Assembly: GCF_024586455.1 (NCBI RefSeq)
Contig: NC_065920.1
Span: 77,244,215 to 77,308,214, forward strand
Reading direction: 5' to 3'
DNA from: Bactrocera neohumeralis
Lineage: Eukaryota > Arthropoda > Insecta > Diptera > Tephritidae
Length of the DNA: 64,000 nt
Part shown: positions 1-12,100 of the stretch, piece after piece
How the letters are laid out: each line of letters begins with the position of its first letter
Numbering within the stretch: position 1 is the first letter of the stretch
The notes under the pieces: model-generated
The model's database searches: none
What the model was told of the DNA's origin: nothing
What the model saw: only the letters and a program-made list of their open reading frames with translations
Program-made: the position numbers and the translations under genes

Positions 1-265
1 CTTTGCGCTCTCGTAACTTCGTCTTCAGATAGGTCCACAGGTGTAAATGGGATTGAGGTCTGGCCTATGCGGGAGATGTGGCAGCACTTTTTTCACATTG
101 TACAACAACCATTCCGTAACCCATAAAGCACAAACTTTTGCATGCAATAGTAATCTATTCTATACATAATCCCTTCGATGAAACAAGGTAACCGACGCTA
201 CTTGTTCCCGCGGCACCTATTTTGCTTCCATTGAACCGCACACATCCTTCATGATGACACTCTTA
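1..265 (-). mobile_element. Tc1/mariner-type transposase relic
   Basis: Read on the minus strand, this segment holds the tripeptide series P-D-L-N-P-I near 40-65, which resembles the last catalytic region of Tc1-like transposases (SPDLNPIE). Upstream of it are stops and frame breaks and no intact ORF. The element is cut by the window edge. Family assignment is tentative. Confidence 0.4.
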
Positions 266-282
266 TTTAATTGTTTATCGTT

Positions 283-505
283 TAGCCTCCTTCTACTTCT
301 TCTCTATTGGCGTAGACATCGCTTACGCAGTTATAGCCCAGTTTACAACAGCGGGACAGTCGTTCTTCTTTTTTGCAGTTTAGCACCAATTGGAGATTAC
401 TTCTCCACCTAGTCTTTCCAACGGCTTCTAACGGCGGGTACCGCGTCGAATACTTTCAGAGATTGAGAGGAAGATTTACAGGCTCTGGTCAAACATTGGC
501 TAGAG
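283..505 (-). mobile_element. Non-LTR retrotransposon 3' tail, copy 1
   Basis: The segment matches, in antisense, the 3' end of a LINE seen six more times in this window (5556-5790, 28375-29215, 34700-35012, 45008-45480, 48935-49095 and the related 4480-5022). It starts with the shared 3' end (TTGGCGTAGACATCGCTTAC), then the GGCGGGTACCGCGTCGAA block that encodes the C-terminal tail after reverse transcriptase. It is 5' truncated and not coding. Confidence 0.65.
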
Positions 506-519
506 AACAAAAGTACTCG

Positions 520-1892
520 CGAAACCGGCAATATTAAAATAAAAGCACATACTATTCTTCAGTACATACATACATACATATTTGCTAAATTCAAAAAGAG
601 TAGTGGAGTTGGAAGACTTGATGGTGTAAAACGCCAAAAAAATTTGCATGCCTCAGGCTGAAAGTAAAGCTGAAATAGTTTAAGAGACATGTCCCTTCGA
701 AGTTAAAATATTTCTCTGGACAACGTATTCTTGATACATGGTTCGGAAAGTAGTACACAAGCTGTTGCTTTGTCAGCATACAAATTTTTGCCTGAATTCT
801 TAATAAAAAAAAATTGAATCTTGTATAAGAAACAATTTGTAAAAGAAAATTTCAATATTTTTTTTATTGCCTAAAAATTTAAGCAAAATTTTTTAAGTTG
901 AAATAAGAAACGCTTGATAAACAAAACCGTAAAAGAGAATTTCAATATTTTTTATTTATTAAAAACTTAAGCAAAAAAATAAAATTAAAATTTTTGTACT
1001 AATTAAAAATTTTGAGTTTTTAACTTTTTGGTGTAAAATTTAATGTATTTTTAGTTTCCAGTTTCTTCTATTGTTTTTAAATATAAGCTTTCCACTTAGT
1101 TTGAACTATACTTGTTACAGATAGCTTAAAAAATGTAATTCGTTTAATCTTATTTTCGCAGGTATACCACAAAAACAACAAGGACTAACTGATTTTTTAA
1201 CACTTTTCAACATCGAAATTTGCCTGTTTTTACAATATTTATTAAATATAATTAATATAAGTATAAGGTGTTCTTGTAAACACAACTGTGTGCGTAGTTA
1301 AGTCCGATTAATTGTATCAAAAGTGTGTGAAAATACCGCTATAACGTTATATGTGCGTACATGTCCGACAATTGTGATAGCAAGTTAGTAATTTAGCAAC
1401 TTGATTTAACTGTTTATTAAAGTCATACGTTCTAGTTACACCACTCACATCATAAAGTGTAGAATATTAAACCAAAAATATAATTGTAACAGAAGTGAAA
1501 AAAGCTGTGAAAGTCGCTAACAAAAATTTTGTATTATTTGTGGGCATGTAAATTTCTGTAATTACTGTAATAATAACCTCGAAAAAGTAACTGAAATCAA
1601 AGATCTTGAATTTTAAGTAAACGAAGCATAAAACTATAAGAAAGTTATCGAAACTTATTTAAGTTTTCACGTCCATGTTTTTAAATAATTAAATGCATAA
1701 CATCAACTGAATTCCACTTTGAATAATTTCCATTCCAACAAACAGTATTTTGTGAACCGAAAACCAAAACTGATACAAGTTTTCAACTCACACATCCTAC
1801 ACTTATTCACTCACTCACTCAAGTATTGAACACATTCTCTTAATTAAGTAACTTTATTTCTATAAGTAAACTAAACGCTAATTCTGAACATC
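520..1892. other. AT-rich region upstream of the Spitz-type gene
   Basis: No supported gene lies here. It contains a diverged direct duplication (about 838-895 and 931-985, both reading AATTTCAATATTTTT followed by TTAAGCAAAA). A splice-acceptor-like TCTTATTTTCGCAG ends near 1161, so a 5' untranslated intron is possible. The last part, up to 1892, probably includes 5' UTR of the downstream gene. Confidence 0.4.
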
Positions 1893-2708
1893 ATGTCTTT
1901 GCTCAAGCGCAAATGCACGCTACTCTTTGGCGTCTGCTCGTTGACTCTAGTGCTCGCTTGCCTTTTGAAGCAGCCGACTACGGCTAATGCATGCTCTAGT
2001 CGTTCCATACCCAAGCCACGCACGCTCTCCTCGGCCGCCTCTTCGCTTTCGCCACAACAGTCGACAACATCCGCTACAACATCTACTACCACCACCACCA
2101 CTACTACGGAGCCGACTACCACTACCACAACGACACCGAGACCCAACATCACCTTCCCAACCTACAAATGTCCGGTGAACTACGACGCTTGGTATTGCTT
2201 AAATGATGCAACCTGCTTCTCGGTTAAGCTGGGCGACTCGGTTATGTATAATTGCGAGTGCGCAAATGGCTTTATGGGGCCACGCTGCGAGTACAAGGAG
2301 TACGATGCATCCTTCTTGCCGAAACGACCACGTCCAATGCTGGAAGAGGCGAGTATTGCAAGCGGCGCCATTTGTGCCCTACTCTTTGTGCTCTTCATCT
2401 GCTTGACCTTATACCTACGTTATGAGCAGCGCGCTAAGGTTTTTGCTGAGGATTATGAGATCACCGACGCCATGGAAGAGGAGGATGACGAGTGTGAAAA
2501 CAGCTATTTCTCAACGAAGACATGCCGCTATTGCAATGAGCCGCAATGTTGCGGTGCAAAGGCTGGAGTCGTTGGTGATGTTGGCGATAGCGGCATGCGT
2601 GGTCGTGTCTATGGCGCGTCCGAGGGCGGCGTTGGTGCACCATCGCTGCGTCGTTACATTGAAGCGATTTCCATGTCATTTGCTATCAGACGCACCACCA
2701 AAATGTAA
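1893..2708 (+). CDS. spi: Spitz-type TGF-alpha-like EGF receptor ligand precursor
   Basis: A 271-residue single-pass membrane precursor of an EGFR ligand, normally released by Rhomboid cleavage after Star-dependent export. Residues 1-32 are a hydrophobic signal peptide. Residues 40-82 are a Ser/Thr-rich linker with a long Thr run. One EGF domain follows with six cysteines at 93, 102, 108, 121, 123 and 132 (CX8CX5CX12CXCX8C) and an N-glycosylation site N85-I-T. The transmembrane helix, about 153-176, begins with ASIASGA, the small-residue top expected of a Rhomboid substrate. The cytoplasmic tail is acidic and Cys-rich and ends MSFAIRRTTKM, close to the Spitz C-terminus. The start is the first ATG in a good context (AACATCATG). 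The reading frame is not interrupted by introns. Spitz is preferred over its paralogue Keren because of the tail and the neighbouring ref(2)P, but Keren is not excluded. Confidence 0.85.
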   Translation: MSLLKRKCTLLFGVCSLTLVLACLLKQPTTANACSSRSIPKPRTLSSAASSLSPQQSTTSATTSTTTTTTTTEPTTTTTTTPRPNITFPTYKCPVNYDAWYCLNDATCFSVKLGDSVMYNCECANGFMGPRCEYKEYDASFLPKRPRPMLEEASIASGAICALLFVLFICLTLYLRYEQRAKVFAEDYEITDAMEEEDDECENSYFSTKTCRYCNEPQCCGAKAGVVGDVGDSGMRGRVYGASEGGVGAPSLRRYIEAISMSFAIRRTTKM

Positions 2709-3838
2709 AATGCGAATTAAGCGCATATGAAATATAATTTATATGAAAAAGCAGAAATAGTATGGTTGTTGTGTTGTACTTGCGAGATTTTATTAAATAA
2801 GTCGTACGAAATATATCTGCGCGTAATTATGCGCTCTTTAATAATTAAAAGTTGGTCTATATCTGCATTAGCGTTAATTTTCCACAATTTTGTCATTCAT
2901 TCAAAATAAAATAATGAATTTATTGTTCATTCTCAATTACTTAATTTTTAATTGTTCATTCACAATTGAATAAGTCTGAAAAAAATTTTATTTTTAAAGT
3001 ACTTAATTTTGAACATTTTCCATTGCAACTAACTTATCTGTACTTAACATCTTGCAACTATGCGAAATAATAATAATGTTTTGCCAAATACAACACTATA
3101 ACCAACTCTAAAAAAATCTAAAAAATATATATTCAATAAGCTTTGTTAGACCATTAAGCTAAGCTAGCAAGCCAATTAATTTTTAACTGTACCGTTTTTT
3201 GAAACACATCAGTTTTAGACTAGTGATGACTAAAATGCCTTCGAGTGCTTTATATACAACACTAATATATACTCCTGAAATCACTTAATATTTCAACTGA
3301 AAATGTAGTCCATTTTCGTAAATCCATGACATCACAGCACATTTACATATATACAACACAAACAAACATGCATTAATTTCATTTAAAGTATAATATTTAT
3401 GAAATTTCACTACTTAAGTCCGAAATCGATTGAATTTACGAAATTTTTTTACAAACTTTATTTAATACATACGTGATATTTATTTATTTATATTGCAGCG
3501 TATTTGATGAGAATTCATATTAATTTATCTTGCGGCATGCAAAAAGTATTATTCGTGACAACTATTGTACACACCTTCTTTTATTAAATAATATGCAAAT
3601 TAAATAAAACAGCACAAAGCTAAATGCAAAATAAAAAATAAACTTTGTTTTCATTTCTAGAGAAGGAGAAGGATATTTTTCGTGGTGTTTTTGAAGAGGA
3701 AATTTATTTAATAAAAAAAATAAAAAATGTGCATTTATAGAAATTAACGTGCTTTTATGATCGGCGAATGGACCTCCGAAAAAAGGAGTCTGTTGGTGTT
3801 TAAAATTATACCAAATCGGAAATGAAAAAATATTGTTT
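2709..3838. other. 3' UTR and AT-rich intergenic DNA
   Basis: The region follows the ligand stop codon. Several AATAAA-type signals occur (for example TCAAAATAAAATAATG near 2902-2917), so transcript ends are probably here. No ORF or repeat of note was recognised beyond simple AT-rich tracts. Confidence 0.4.
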
Positions 3839-3995
3839 TACAGGGTTTGTCAGAAAAGTAATAGGACTGATAGAAATCGCGCTGGGAGCGCTGCATCGAC
3901 GCAGCAGCCTATTTTGAGTTTTTAAATAATTGTAACGATTGGTTCAATAAATTTGTTTAAATCGATTCAGTCCTACTTTCCGGACAAACCCTGTG
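3839..3995. mobile_element. Short mariner deletion derivative (family 2)
   Basis: The segment begins TACAGGGTTTGTCAGAAAAG and ends CTTTCCGGACAAACCCTGT, so it has terminal inverted repeats of about 16 bp flanked by TA. It is about 155 bp and non-coding. Its right half (TGTAACGATTGGTTCAATAA through TCAGTCCTA) also occurs at 11938-11980, and the same terminus occurs at 8640-8668, so it is a MITE-like derivative of that mariner. Confidence 0.8.
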
Positions 3996-4479
3996 TTGTG
4001 TTGGGCCCGTGGAATAAAATACCGAAACTGGACGAAACAAACTGCAAGGAGTTGCAAATATTAAAATAAAATTAACAGACCGTGGAAAGTTTTTCGAATA
4101 TAAAAAGTCGATACAATCTACTAATCCTAGGAATATACTTTTTAAGTTTTGCTCCTCTTCAGAAACTGTTTTTGTTTCCATAGATACCGAAGGTTGCTTC
4201 AGTCCATAAAATGCATTCTTGATAACTGCCGGCAGCAAGAAATAGAGTTTGTGGTAACATCTCATCTCATTTAGTAAAAACAAAATGAATGATTGAAATC
4301 ATATTTAAATTCTTATTTCTTTGGCCTCTTTCTGACAAATATGTCTCAGTAGGTAGCTAAAGTTAAAATTTAAAGCTGATTTCTTCAGCCGATTCGAAGA
4401 AATTTTGCTGACTGAGTCTAAACATCCCCAAATGGGTTGAGGTTGCTCGAAATATGGTTATCTGTAGAACTCAATGCAT

Positions 4480-5022
4480 CAAGCTACCTGATTGTCTACA
4501 GATCGAAAAGCCACCAACCAGATCGATCATGTTATGATAGACGTGCATACGCTCCGAGTCTTGTCGCAGCGAAGATACACACCCGCCTCTGTGCAGCATA
4601 AAACGCACGTCAACAAACAAGGAAGGTTCGACGTCGAAAAGCTGTATTCACAACCTTGCTCTTCCCAATTCACAAAAAGGGAAACCCCACAAACTGTGCC
4701 AACTACCGTGGGATAAGCCTCCTTAACTTCTCATATAAGTTTCCATCGAGCGTACTGTGTGAAAGATTTAAGCCCTAGGTCAACAAACTGATTGGACCTT
4801 ATCAGTGTGACAGGGCTGGAAAATCAACAACTGACCATATATTGCCCATGCGCTAAATATTGGAAAAGCACATGAATGAGGACACACACCACTTCTTCGC
4901 CGATTTTAAAGCTGCTTTTAACAGCACGAAAAGGAGCTGTCGCTATGTGTGAATTTGGTATCCCCGGAAAGCTAATACCGCTGTGTAAGCTGACGTTGCG
5001 GAACACCCAAAGCTCCCTTAGA
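4480..5022 (+). mobile_element. Non-LTR retrotransposon fragment (EN/RT part)
   Basis: Broken translations show endonuclease-like NQIDHVMID near 4507-4535. Reverse-transcriptase pieces follow: NCANYR-G-ISLLNFS-type near 4695-4735, YQCGF-like near 4800, HHFFADFKAAF near 4888-4920, and GIPGKLIPLCKLTLRNTQSS near 4960-5017. Frameshifts and an internal deletion separate the endonuclease and RT parts. It probably belongs with the 3' tail at 5556-5790. Confidence 0.7.
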
Positions 5023-5023
5023 A

Positions 5024-5555
5024 TCGGGAATCAATTTATTTTATTCAAAATAGTCTCCTTCCACTTCAATACAGCTTTTTGCACGGTCCAAAACCAAACC
5101 GACAAACCGTGCACACAGCTTTCGTAAACCCTAATGTTCGGTCGATGTTTTGGAGAGTTTAATTCCATTTCCATGAATTTCAATGATGATTTCGGCCGAT
5201 TTTTGATGAATTCATGCACAGTTTCGATGGAATTCCGGTGATCACGGATTTTGATTGGCTCACATGTTGATCGTCGATTTATGTTCTCACGACCACTTTG
5301 AAACCGTTAAAACCACTCGTGCACTCTGCTACGGGATAGGCAATATTCGCCATAAACTTGTTTCATCAGTTGAAACGTTTCGGTAAAAGTTTTACCAATT
5401 TTAAATCAAAATTTAATCTTGGCTCTTTGTTCGAAGCTTATTTTCGCACCGATAACACAAACATACTGACACTTACTTGATTCTAACGCACCAGTCGACA
5501 TATAGATGGCGCCACCAGGGGGCGCTAGAGTCCTGTTTACTTTGGAAAGCACCTT
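5024..5555 (-). mobile_element. Mariner-like transposase relic nested in a LINE
   Basis: On the minus strand, the helix-turn-helix part of a mariner transposase is recognisable: VHEWFKRF-like near 5310, then EFIKNRPKSSLKFMEMEL at about 5165-5215. A short C-terminal scrap (VQKAVLKWKETI) follows directly, so most of the catalytic domain is deleted. The segment separates the two parts of a LINE and so probably inserted into it. Confidence 0.6.
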
Positions 5556-5790
5556 GTAGTTCAGCAAATTAACAGAGGGCGGCTACGCTGGCTAGTCCGA
5601 ATGAATGCTCCAGCTCTGAAAGTATTCTATGCAGTACCCGCCGGGGAAAGCTGAGGAAGAGGAAGACCTCCACTCCGTTGGAAAGACCAGATGGCGAAGG
5701 ACTGGGCTACATTTGGAATCTCCGATTGGCGCCAAACAGCGAAAAAGAAGAACGACTGGCGCGCTGTTGTAAACTCAACTGTAACCGCAT
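5556..5790 (+). mobile_element. Non-LTR retrotransposon 3' tail, copy 2
   Basis: Frame-broken translation reads QINRGRLRWL-VRMN-APALKVF and the shared end GCGCGCTGTTGTAAACTCAA. It matches the tails at 45300-45460 and, in antisense, 28400-28650. It is likely the 3' end of the element whose RT part is at 4480-5022. Confidence 0.7.
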
Positions 5791-5937
5791 AAGCTATAAC
5801 ATATTTATAGTTTATTTTAAGAACTATGAGATAAAGAAATCTATTTTAGTTTAATATTATGAAGTTAAAATCGTATATTTTATATATTGTTTTCTAAAGT
5901 TCAACGTTATTATTCACTAAATAACTCTCCGCTTACT

Positions 5938-6893
5938 TTACAAACGACTATAAAATAAGCACCACATAGGGCCATAAGCGGTCAACACAAATATAATAAT
6001 TGTGGTAATCTCCAAGAGAAAACGGAAGTCCATATAAGTTGAAGCGTCTAACGAGTAATCGTTAAATAGTTGCGTCTCGAACGAGTAATACATGCTCAGC
6101 ATAGCCAATGTAAACGTAATCAAGCCAATAATATTGTGCAATGTTTTATTAAAGCGTGGTTGTAGGTGTCCCTTCAGTTCGGCGGCATAAAGTGAGCTGA
6201 GACCGCTTAACAAGCTGATAAATAAAATAACCATGGTAGCCAGACCTGCAAAGGTAAATATTGTATTTATACCACCAAACAAATAAACATAATTATACAT
6301 GATAGCACACACACACACACCTATGATGCCATGACGCGTGTGAAAGTGCACCTCCTCCAAACACATTTTAATCACAATGCCAATGAGACCGATTATGGAG
6401 CCGCACAACTGTAACACCCAATGCAAACGTGCCTTCTCCGGCCGATGACACACCTGGGTGCAAGCGTTGCCACGATAGTAGGCCATCAGACCTTCGGTCA
6501 TCAAGCAGAGAAACTGAAAACGGTAAATATTTGAATTTTATTCCTAATTCCTCCTGTGAACTAATTATTGTTCGCTTTACTTACGCCCAGTGTGCAAAAC
6601 ACCGCATGCCATGGAATATCCTTGCTATCCAAACGCAGACTCATCCAGCACAAGTAAACTGTTACGAAGCCGATTAGCAGCCGATTAACGAGCGTCAATA
6701 CGAATTCGAGCTTCTGTGTGAGTGTGAGCGTGGGTGGCGGAGCGGGCCGTCCGCAACCCACTTGCGCAGGTGTGCAGCTGCTCACATTGTGGCAGTGTTG
6801 CGGCGCCGCGCTCTGCGGTGCCGGTGTGTCCCTAATGAAATGTATTCTAGCATTGCTTACCTTATTCACTACGAATTTGCCGCGACGTGTCAT
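5938..6893 (-). CDS. Cytochrome b561-type transmembrane reductase, copy A
   Basis: Exons, in transcript order, are 6893-6585, 6513-6321 and 6245-5938, giving 269 residues and a TAA stop. Donors are GTAAGT and GTGTGT and acceptors TTTTCAG and TTTGCAG; intron phases are 0 and 1. Six hydrophobic helices are visible, with four histidines placed as heme ligands: H96 (WHAVF), H134 (RLHWVLQL), H164 (RHGIIG) and H204 (LHNIIG). This pattern is typical of CYB561D2-type di-heme proteins, which move electrons across membranes from ascorbate to ferric iron or monodehydroascorbate. Residues 1-55 are a poorly conserved Pro/Ala-rich extension. A possible donor (AAGGTAAGC) lies inside exon 1 near 6860, so an alternative N-terminus is possible. 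It is the first of three minus-strand paralogues. Confidence 0.85.
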
Positions 6894-8035
6894 TTGAATT
6901 TTTGCGTAGCTTTTGGTATTTATCTAAAAACATCTGATTTTGTTTCAACTAATTTTTGTAATTTGCGCAAAATCTAAAATATTGCCCCGTTTGCGCTCCG
7001 GCTGAGAGCGCGTTTCGCCTATTACTGTTTTTGCAATCATTTTATTCCAACCGAAATTTTATTTGAATATGTAGAATAGCGTTCCGCGACGTATCATCAT
7101 TGCCTTCCATTGCATGTGGCTGATTGCGTCTCCACTCCACTACGACATCGACTCGTGATTAATATGCTTGTTTTCTTGTTTTCTTATTTTGTTTTGTAGT
7201 TTTTATCTTTGCTTCTCAATGTCTTTATCAGTGTGTCAAGCCGCAGCTATGTACTGGCAGGCATATTGCAGTCGTGATTGATTTTGTGTACAGCCAGATA
7301 CTTTCTTGGCAACTTATCGGCGCTTGCACCTTTGTCGCCGGTGTTTAATTAGGTGACTCTGCCCTCGCTGTCGATATGCTGCGTTGTTTGTTGTATTGTT
7401 TTATATGAATGAACGTAGTTGTGTCTTTGAAGAACTTCAATAAGATCTAAGATCTTTGCGCGGATTGCTTGAACTTTGTTGTAAGTTCTTGTAAGTCACC
7501 AGAAAGAATCTGTATTCCAAGTTTGTTTTGGTATCCTATAAGTTAGTTGTTCTACACAAATCTTTAGCATTAGGGTTGTGCTACCAGTCTCAAAAGTTGG
7601 GCATCATTTTAATGGTGTACAAAATATTATAGTTTGAACAAATAATCAACATCGGCGGAAATCTTCTCCGCTACATTCTCCACGCGGATGCTGTCTGTCT
7701 AGGTTTAGCAACTAATAACTGGCCTAGGGCAAGTGATGTCTAGCTAATGCAGAGATATATAGTTCAGCTTCGCGTCCTGGTAACTTTGATTTGCATATGA
7801 AACTGGGGGAGGAGAATGTATAGCTACCTCTGCCATTGCTAATGAGGTTCCTGGTGTTAGATATAAAACGCTAGGTTAAAAGTTCTCTGAAAATAAAACT
7901 CAACATGGAGGAGAACATGGATAAAAAGCGGGTTGGGATATCAGTTCAAACGTCGATTGGAGAAGTGGCCGCTACCAACGGTGGGCACAAGTGAGTCCAC
8001 TTGCGGCCATACCTCTGCTGTGAAGGATCTGTTCA
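6894..8035. other. Intergenic, probable upstream region of copy A
   Basis: The region lies upstream of the minus-strand copy A start. The part near 6980-7180 is richer in GC (TTTGCGCTCCGGCTGAGAGC) and may be the promoter and 5' UTR. No TCAGTY initiator with a DPE was found there. No gene is recognised. Confidence 0.3.
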
Positions 8036-8670
8036 AAGCGTTTGTAGTTCTACAATGACGAGTTGTCAAGGTCCACATATGAGCTGTAGGGCGGCTGCGG
8101 AAGCGTTGGAATGGCGGCCTTGGTTAGGTAGCTGTTCACAAGAAAAGAGGTGTGAACCGGGGCGTTATCGTGGTGCCACTTCCAATCGGCTGCGATGTCT
8201 TGTCGAACTCGATTGACCCTTCGCTTGACTCCAGGAGGAACCAATTCATGGTGGACGATGCCTTTGATGTCAATAAAAGACAATGAGTATCGTTTTCACT
8301 TTGGATTTGTTCATTCATATGCGACTTCTTCCCGGCCCTCCAAAAGGCCTGGTGCCACCGAAACACACCACTTCTTGCTATAGCAACATCTGGGTAAGCC
8401 TGCTTGATCATATCAAACGTCTCTGTCGCGGATTTACCGAGTTTCACTCAGAATTTCATTTAGCCGCGTATCTTCGCTCCAACGAACGCTGCACACAGAA
8501 ACACATCGCGCGAAAATTATTTGTCCTGCCTCTCCAGGTGCTCGAAGGCAGCAGCCGCTCGTTCATTAGCTAGGAACGCCCTCTACCGAATCCAGTTGGT
8601 GCGCGCACGCTCCGAAGTACAGTCGCGGCGGAAGAAAGTCAGTCCTATATCTTTTCGGACAAACCCGGTA
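8036..8670 (-). mobile_element. Mariner family 2 copy, internally deleted
   Basis: Minus-strand translation begins MKLGKSATETFDMIKQAYPD at 8447, a typical mariner helix-turn-helix start. After a gap it continues in another frame with DIKGIVHHELVPPGVKRR, WHHDNAPVHTS and IPTLPQPPYSS, the catalytic core region ending at the third acidic motif. The outer end TTTTCGGACAAACCCGG at about 8653-8669 is the family terminus. Frameshifts and deletions make it inactive. Confidence 0.8.
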
Positions 8671-9167
8671 AGTTAAAAATTAAATTCTTACACATTCGCT
8701 CTAAGCTCTGACACTACCATATTTGACGGATCGGCTTCAATATTCGGAGAATATTCTAAAATATATGTACATTCGATATATACATATAAATAGTCGTTTT
8801 GTTAAATTCACAAGTGAATATAACAGAACAATCTTACAACAAACGTATAATGGGGCTTCCGTGTTGTGGGTAGTGATGTTTCTGAATAAGCCAAAAATAT
8901 TTTGTTTATTTTCTAAATTTCTCAATAAATAAAATGACTAAATAAAAAAGTTCAAATTGTAAAATTTTGTTTAAAAAAAGTTCAAATTAAATTGAGCATT
9001 TAAGATTTATTTTATATTAAATTTAAATGATAATAATAAATACAATTTTACAGAGAATGTTATGAAAAATTGGAGTATGCAAATATATTACACTTCATAA
9101 ATATTTAATTTACATATTGTATGAGGACGTCCAAATACAGACTGATGACCACAAAATGTATGAAATA
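8671..9167. other. Intergenic DNA downstream of copy B
   Basis: AT-rich sequence with no recognised gene. AATAAA-type sites on the minus strand just below 9168 could serve copy B. Confidence 0.3.
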
Positions 9168-12100
9168 TTAGTCTCTTACAATGATCCGTATCTTCTGCAA
9201 CAGCGCCTTTATTGGTCCAATACAAGAGAGCACCAGCGAAATGAGCGTTATGGTTTTCATGCAAATGGGGAGCGTGGATCCATCTGGGTGAGCATTTGTA
9301 AAGAAACCCGTTTGATAACCATAAAATTGAGTTGAAAGCGCTAGTACGAAGCAAGTAAGGCCGATCAAGTTGTGGAATGTGCGATTAAATAATGGACGTA
9401 CGCAACCCTTCATTTTGAGTTGATAAAGCGCGGTTAAACCGCTAAGCCAAGACACCAAGCAGAAGATAAATGTGGAGAAACCTTTGCAGAGATATGAAAA
9501 AGTTTGAAACAATAAGCAAAATCAAATGATTTGTGTCTATATTTTTTACTTTATATAAATTGAGCAACAGAATATACATATTTGGCGAAAAAATGTAATA
9601 TTTACACAATAATAAAAAAATTAAGAAAATAATAAATTGGCACTTCTATTTTTGTGGAAATAACTTTATAAATTACTGAAATAAAATAAGGAATAAATAG
9701 AACTATTTCGCAGACACTTACCCAGCTTGCCATGCGTGCTCGATAGCAGAAAACCCTTCTGTATACATTTATACAGCGTACCGCCCATGCCCAGTCCGCC
9801 GCCTGCCAGCTGCAGCACCCAGTGTATGGTGTGCTTCTCATGCCGTTTGTAGTGTGACGTCAGCGGATTGGCGTTGTAGTGTATCATCACCGCTTCGGCC
9901 ATCAACAGTGAGTACTAGGCGAACAAAACGATAAGTGCGGGGATTTAGAACAGAGTAAAGGAAATTTCGTAGGCGTTATGTTGCATACTTTTAGGCATTT
10001 AATGTGAGTGACCATTTAACGCGATCGGTTTTACGACACTAACCGAGTACAGTGTGTGTGAGTTAGACGCAAACACATGATACTCATACATGCACAAAAA
10101 TAAAATTTTAATTGACAAATACTAAATGTACTAACACATAGAAATTAATAGAATTTAGTTGTGTATATGTTTTTGATGTTTATGGTTTACATTTTAATTT
10201 AAAAATAAATGTTTTCTACGAAATTAGGTTTTAATTATATTAATTACAGCATTTTATTTTAAAAATAAGTATTTTCTTCGAAATTAGTTTTTAAGTGTAA
10301 TAGTTTCAGCAAAGAATTTGTTAACGTTCAAAACAAAAAATAAGCTGGTTTACTGTTAAAAATAGTTTTAAAGGGGCTACCACCTGCTTATATATTTATA
10401 TGCAGTACCTCTTTTAAAAAGGTTAGTTACAAAATAATTATAAAATTAAAACGATTTGAGAACGCTTGCAATTAGAAATATTTTTAGTGAGACTACATCT
10501 GTTTGCAAATTTATGTAAATGTAACAATGCCAAAAAAAAGCATACAATATGGTTATAAATTAAAAACAAATTGAAACGCTAACAAAGCAAAATTTTTTGT
10601 TGGGTGTTACCATCTGTTTACAAATTTCGATGCAAAATATTTAAAAGATGAACGAATTCATACAATAAGGTTGTTGTTGAACAAACGCAGATTAACAAAT
10701 AAAGATTGTTGAGAAGGGTTGCCACCTAATTTAAATTATATTTTATTAAAAAATGTTGAAATTATAATTGAAAGACAATATAAGATTTCGTACAAAAAAA
10801 GTCTGAGACAGTATTGTGGGTGCTTGTCTCAATATTAATTGAGCAAAGATAAACATCAACAAAGAAATAATACGCAAATTAAGTTTTTTTTTCAATAAAG
10901 ACGAAAATGTAAGCAATTCTCCTGAAAATTTTAATAATCTTTATGGCGCTGATACAGTAATATCAAATCACACGCGATTTACTTTCGTCTGTTTCGGTAA
11001 TTTTGAAGTGAAAGAAGCTAAACTAATGGAAATAGTCGAGACTGACCCTCAGGCAATCACTGTTTCTATTACCCGAAACATTGCACATAAATCCGTTTAG
11101 AAATAAGACTGCAAATCGCTGATTCGATCCATTTGGAAAGCGGATGGTTTCTGGTGACGAAAAGTGCACCTTTTAATTCAATCTCAAATGAAACAGATAG
11201 TTGTCGAATCATGGTGAGCCAGCGCAAATGGTGTCCAAGCCAGGAATGATTGTCAGGAAGATTTTACCATGTGTTTGGTATGATCGGTAAAAACCATCTA
11301 CTATCAGCTGTTCTTTTAAGGCCAATCTCTTAATACGGATTTGTACAGGCAACAATTTGCCGTCCGTGAAGGAAATATTCTCCCAGAAACGGCTAGGTTA
11401 ATCAATGGGAGGGGATTGAGTTTCAGAATTCGCCATGCCATTCCCTTACAGTCGGAATCATCCATCTTATAGTCCGGACCTAATGCCAACTGATTACTAC
11501 TTTTTTTTCTAAATTTGTTATAAACTGTTTTACTATGAATATCCTTAAGACTTTCAGACAGAATCTTTAACCTTTACCACAATCATTAATATTTTTTATC
11601 ACAAAACGATGATCTACATATAACAGGGTGATCATTAGGGCGGATCGATTTTTTTTGCTATGTAGGGTTTGTTTGGGAAAGTATTATTGATACTGATATT
11701 CTTCCGTCGCGACTGTACTTCGGAGAGTGCGCCCACCGACTGGATTCGGTAGGGGACGTTCCTAGCTAACGAACGAGCGGCTGGTCAGTTGTTTTCGAGC
11801 ACCTGCAGAGTCAGGACAAACATTTTCGAGCGACGTGTTTCTGTGAGTGGTGCAAGCCGAAAATGCAGCGTTCGTTAGAGCAGAGGTACGCGATTAAATT
11901 CTGTGTGAAACTCGCTGGCAGCGCTTTTTAAAGAACTGTAACGATTGGTTCAATAAATTTTTTTAAATCGACTCAGTCCTATTATGTGCTTTCTGAACAA
12001 ATAATAATTCTTGTAATATGGCGTCTGCGGGAAATGTTCTACGGATTATACTGAACAATTTTACTTAAAAAGCTGTGGGATTAAAACCGGTTTCGAGTCA

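Noticed and set aside
1871..2152. 93-codon minus-strand frame with a long Val run
   Set aside because: It is the antisense of the Thr-repeat linker in the Spitz-type CDS.
8001..8573. Plus-strand ORFs of 62-96 codons
   Set aside because: They are antisense to the mariner family 2 transposase relic.
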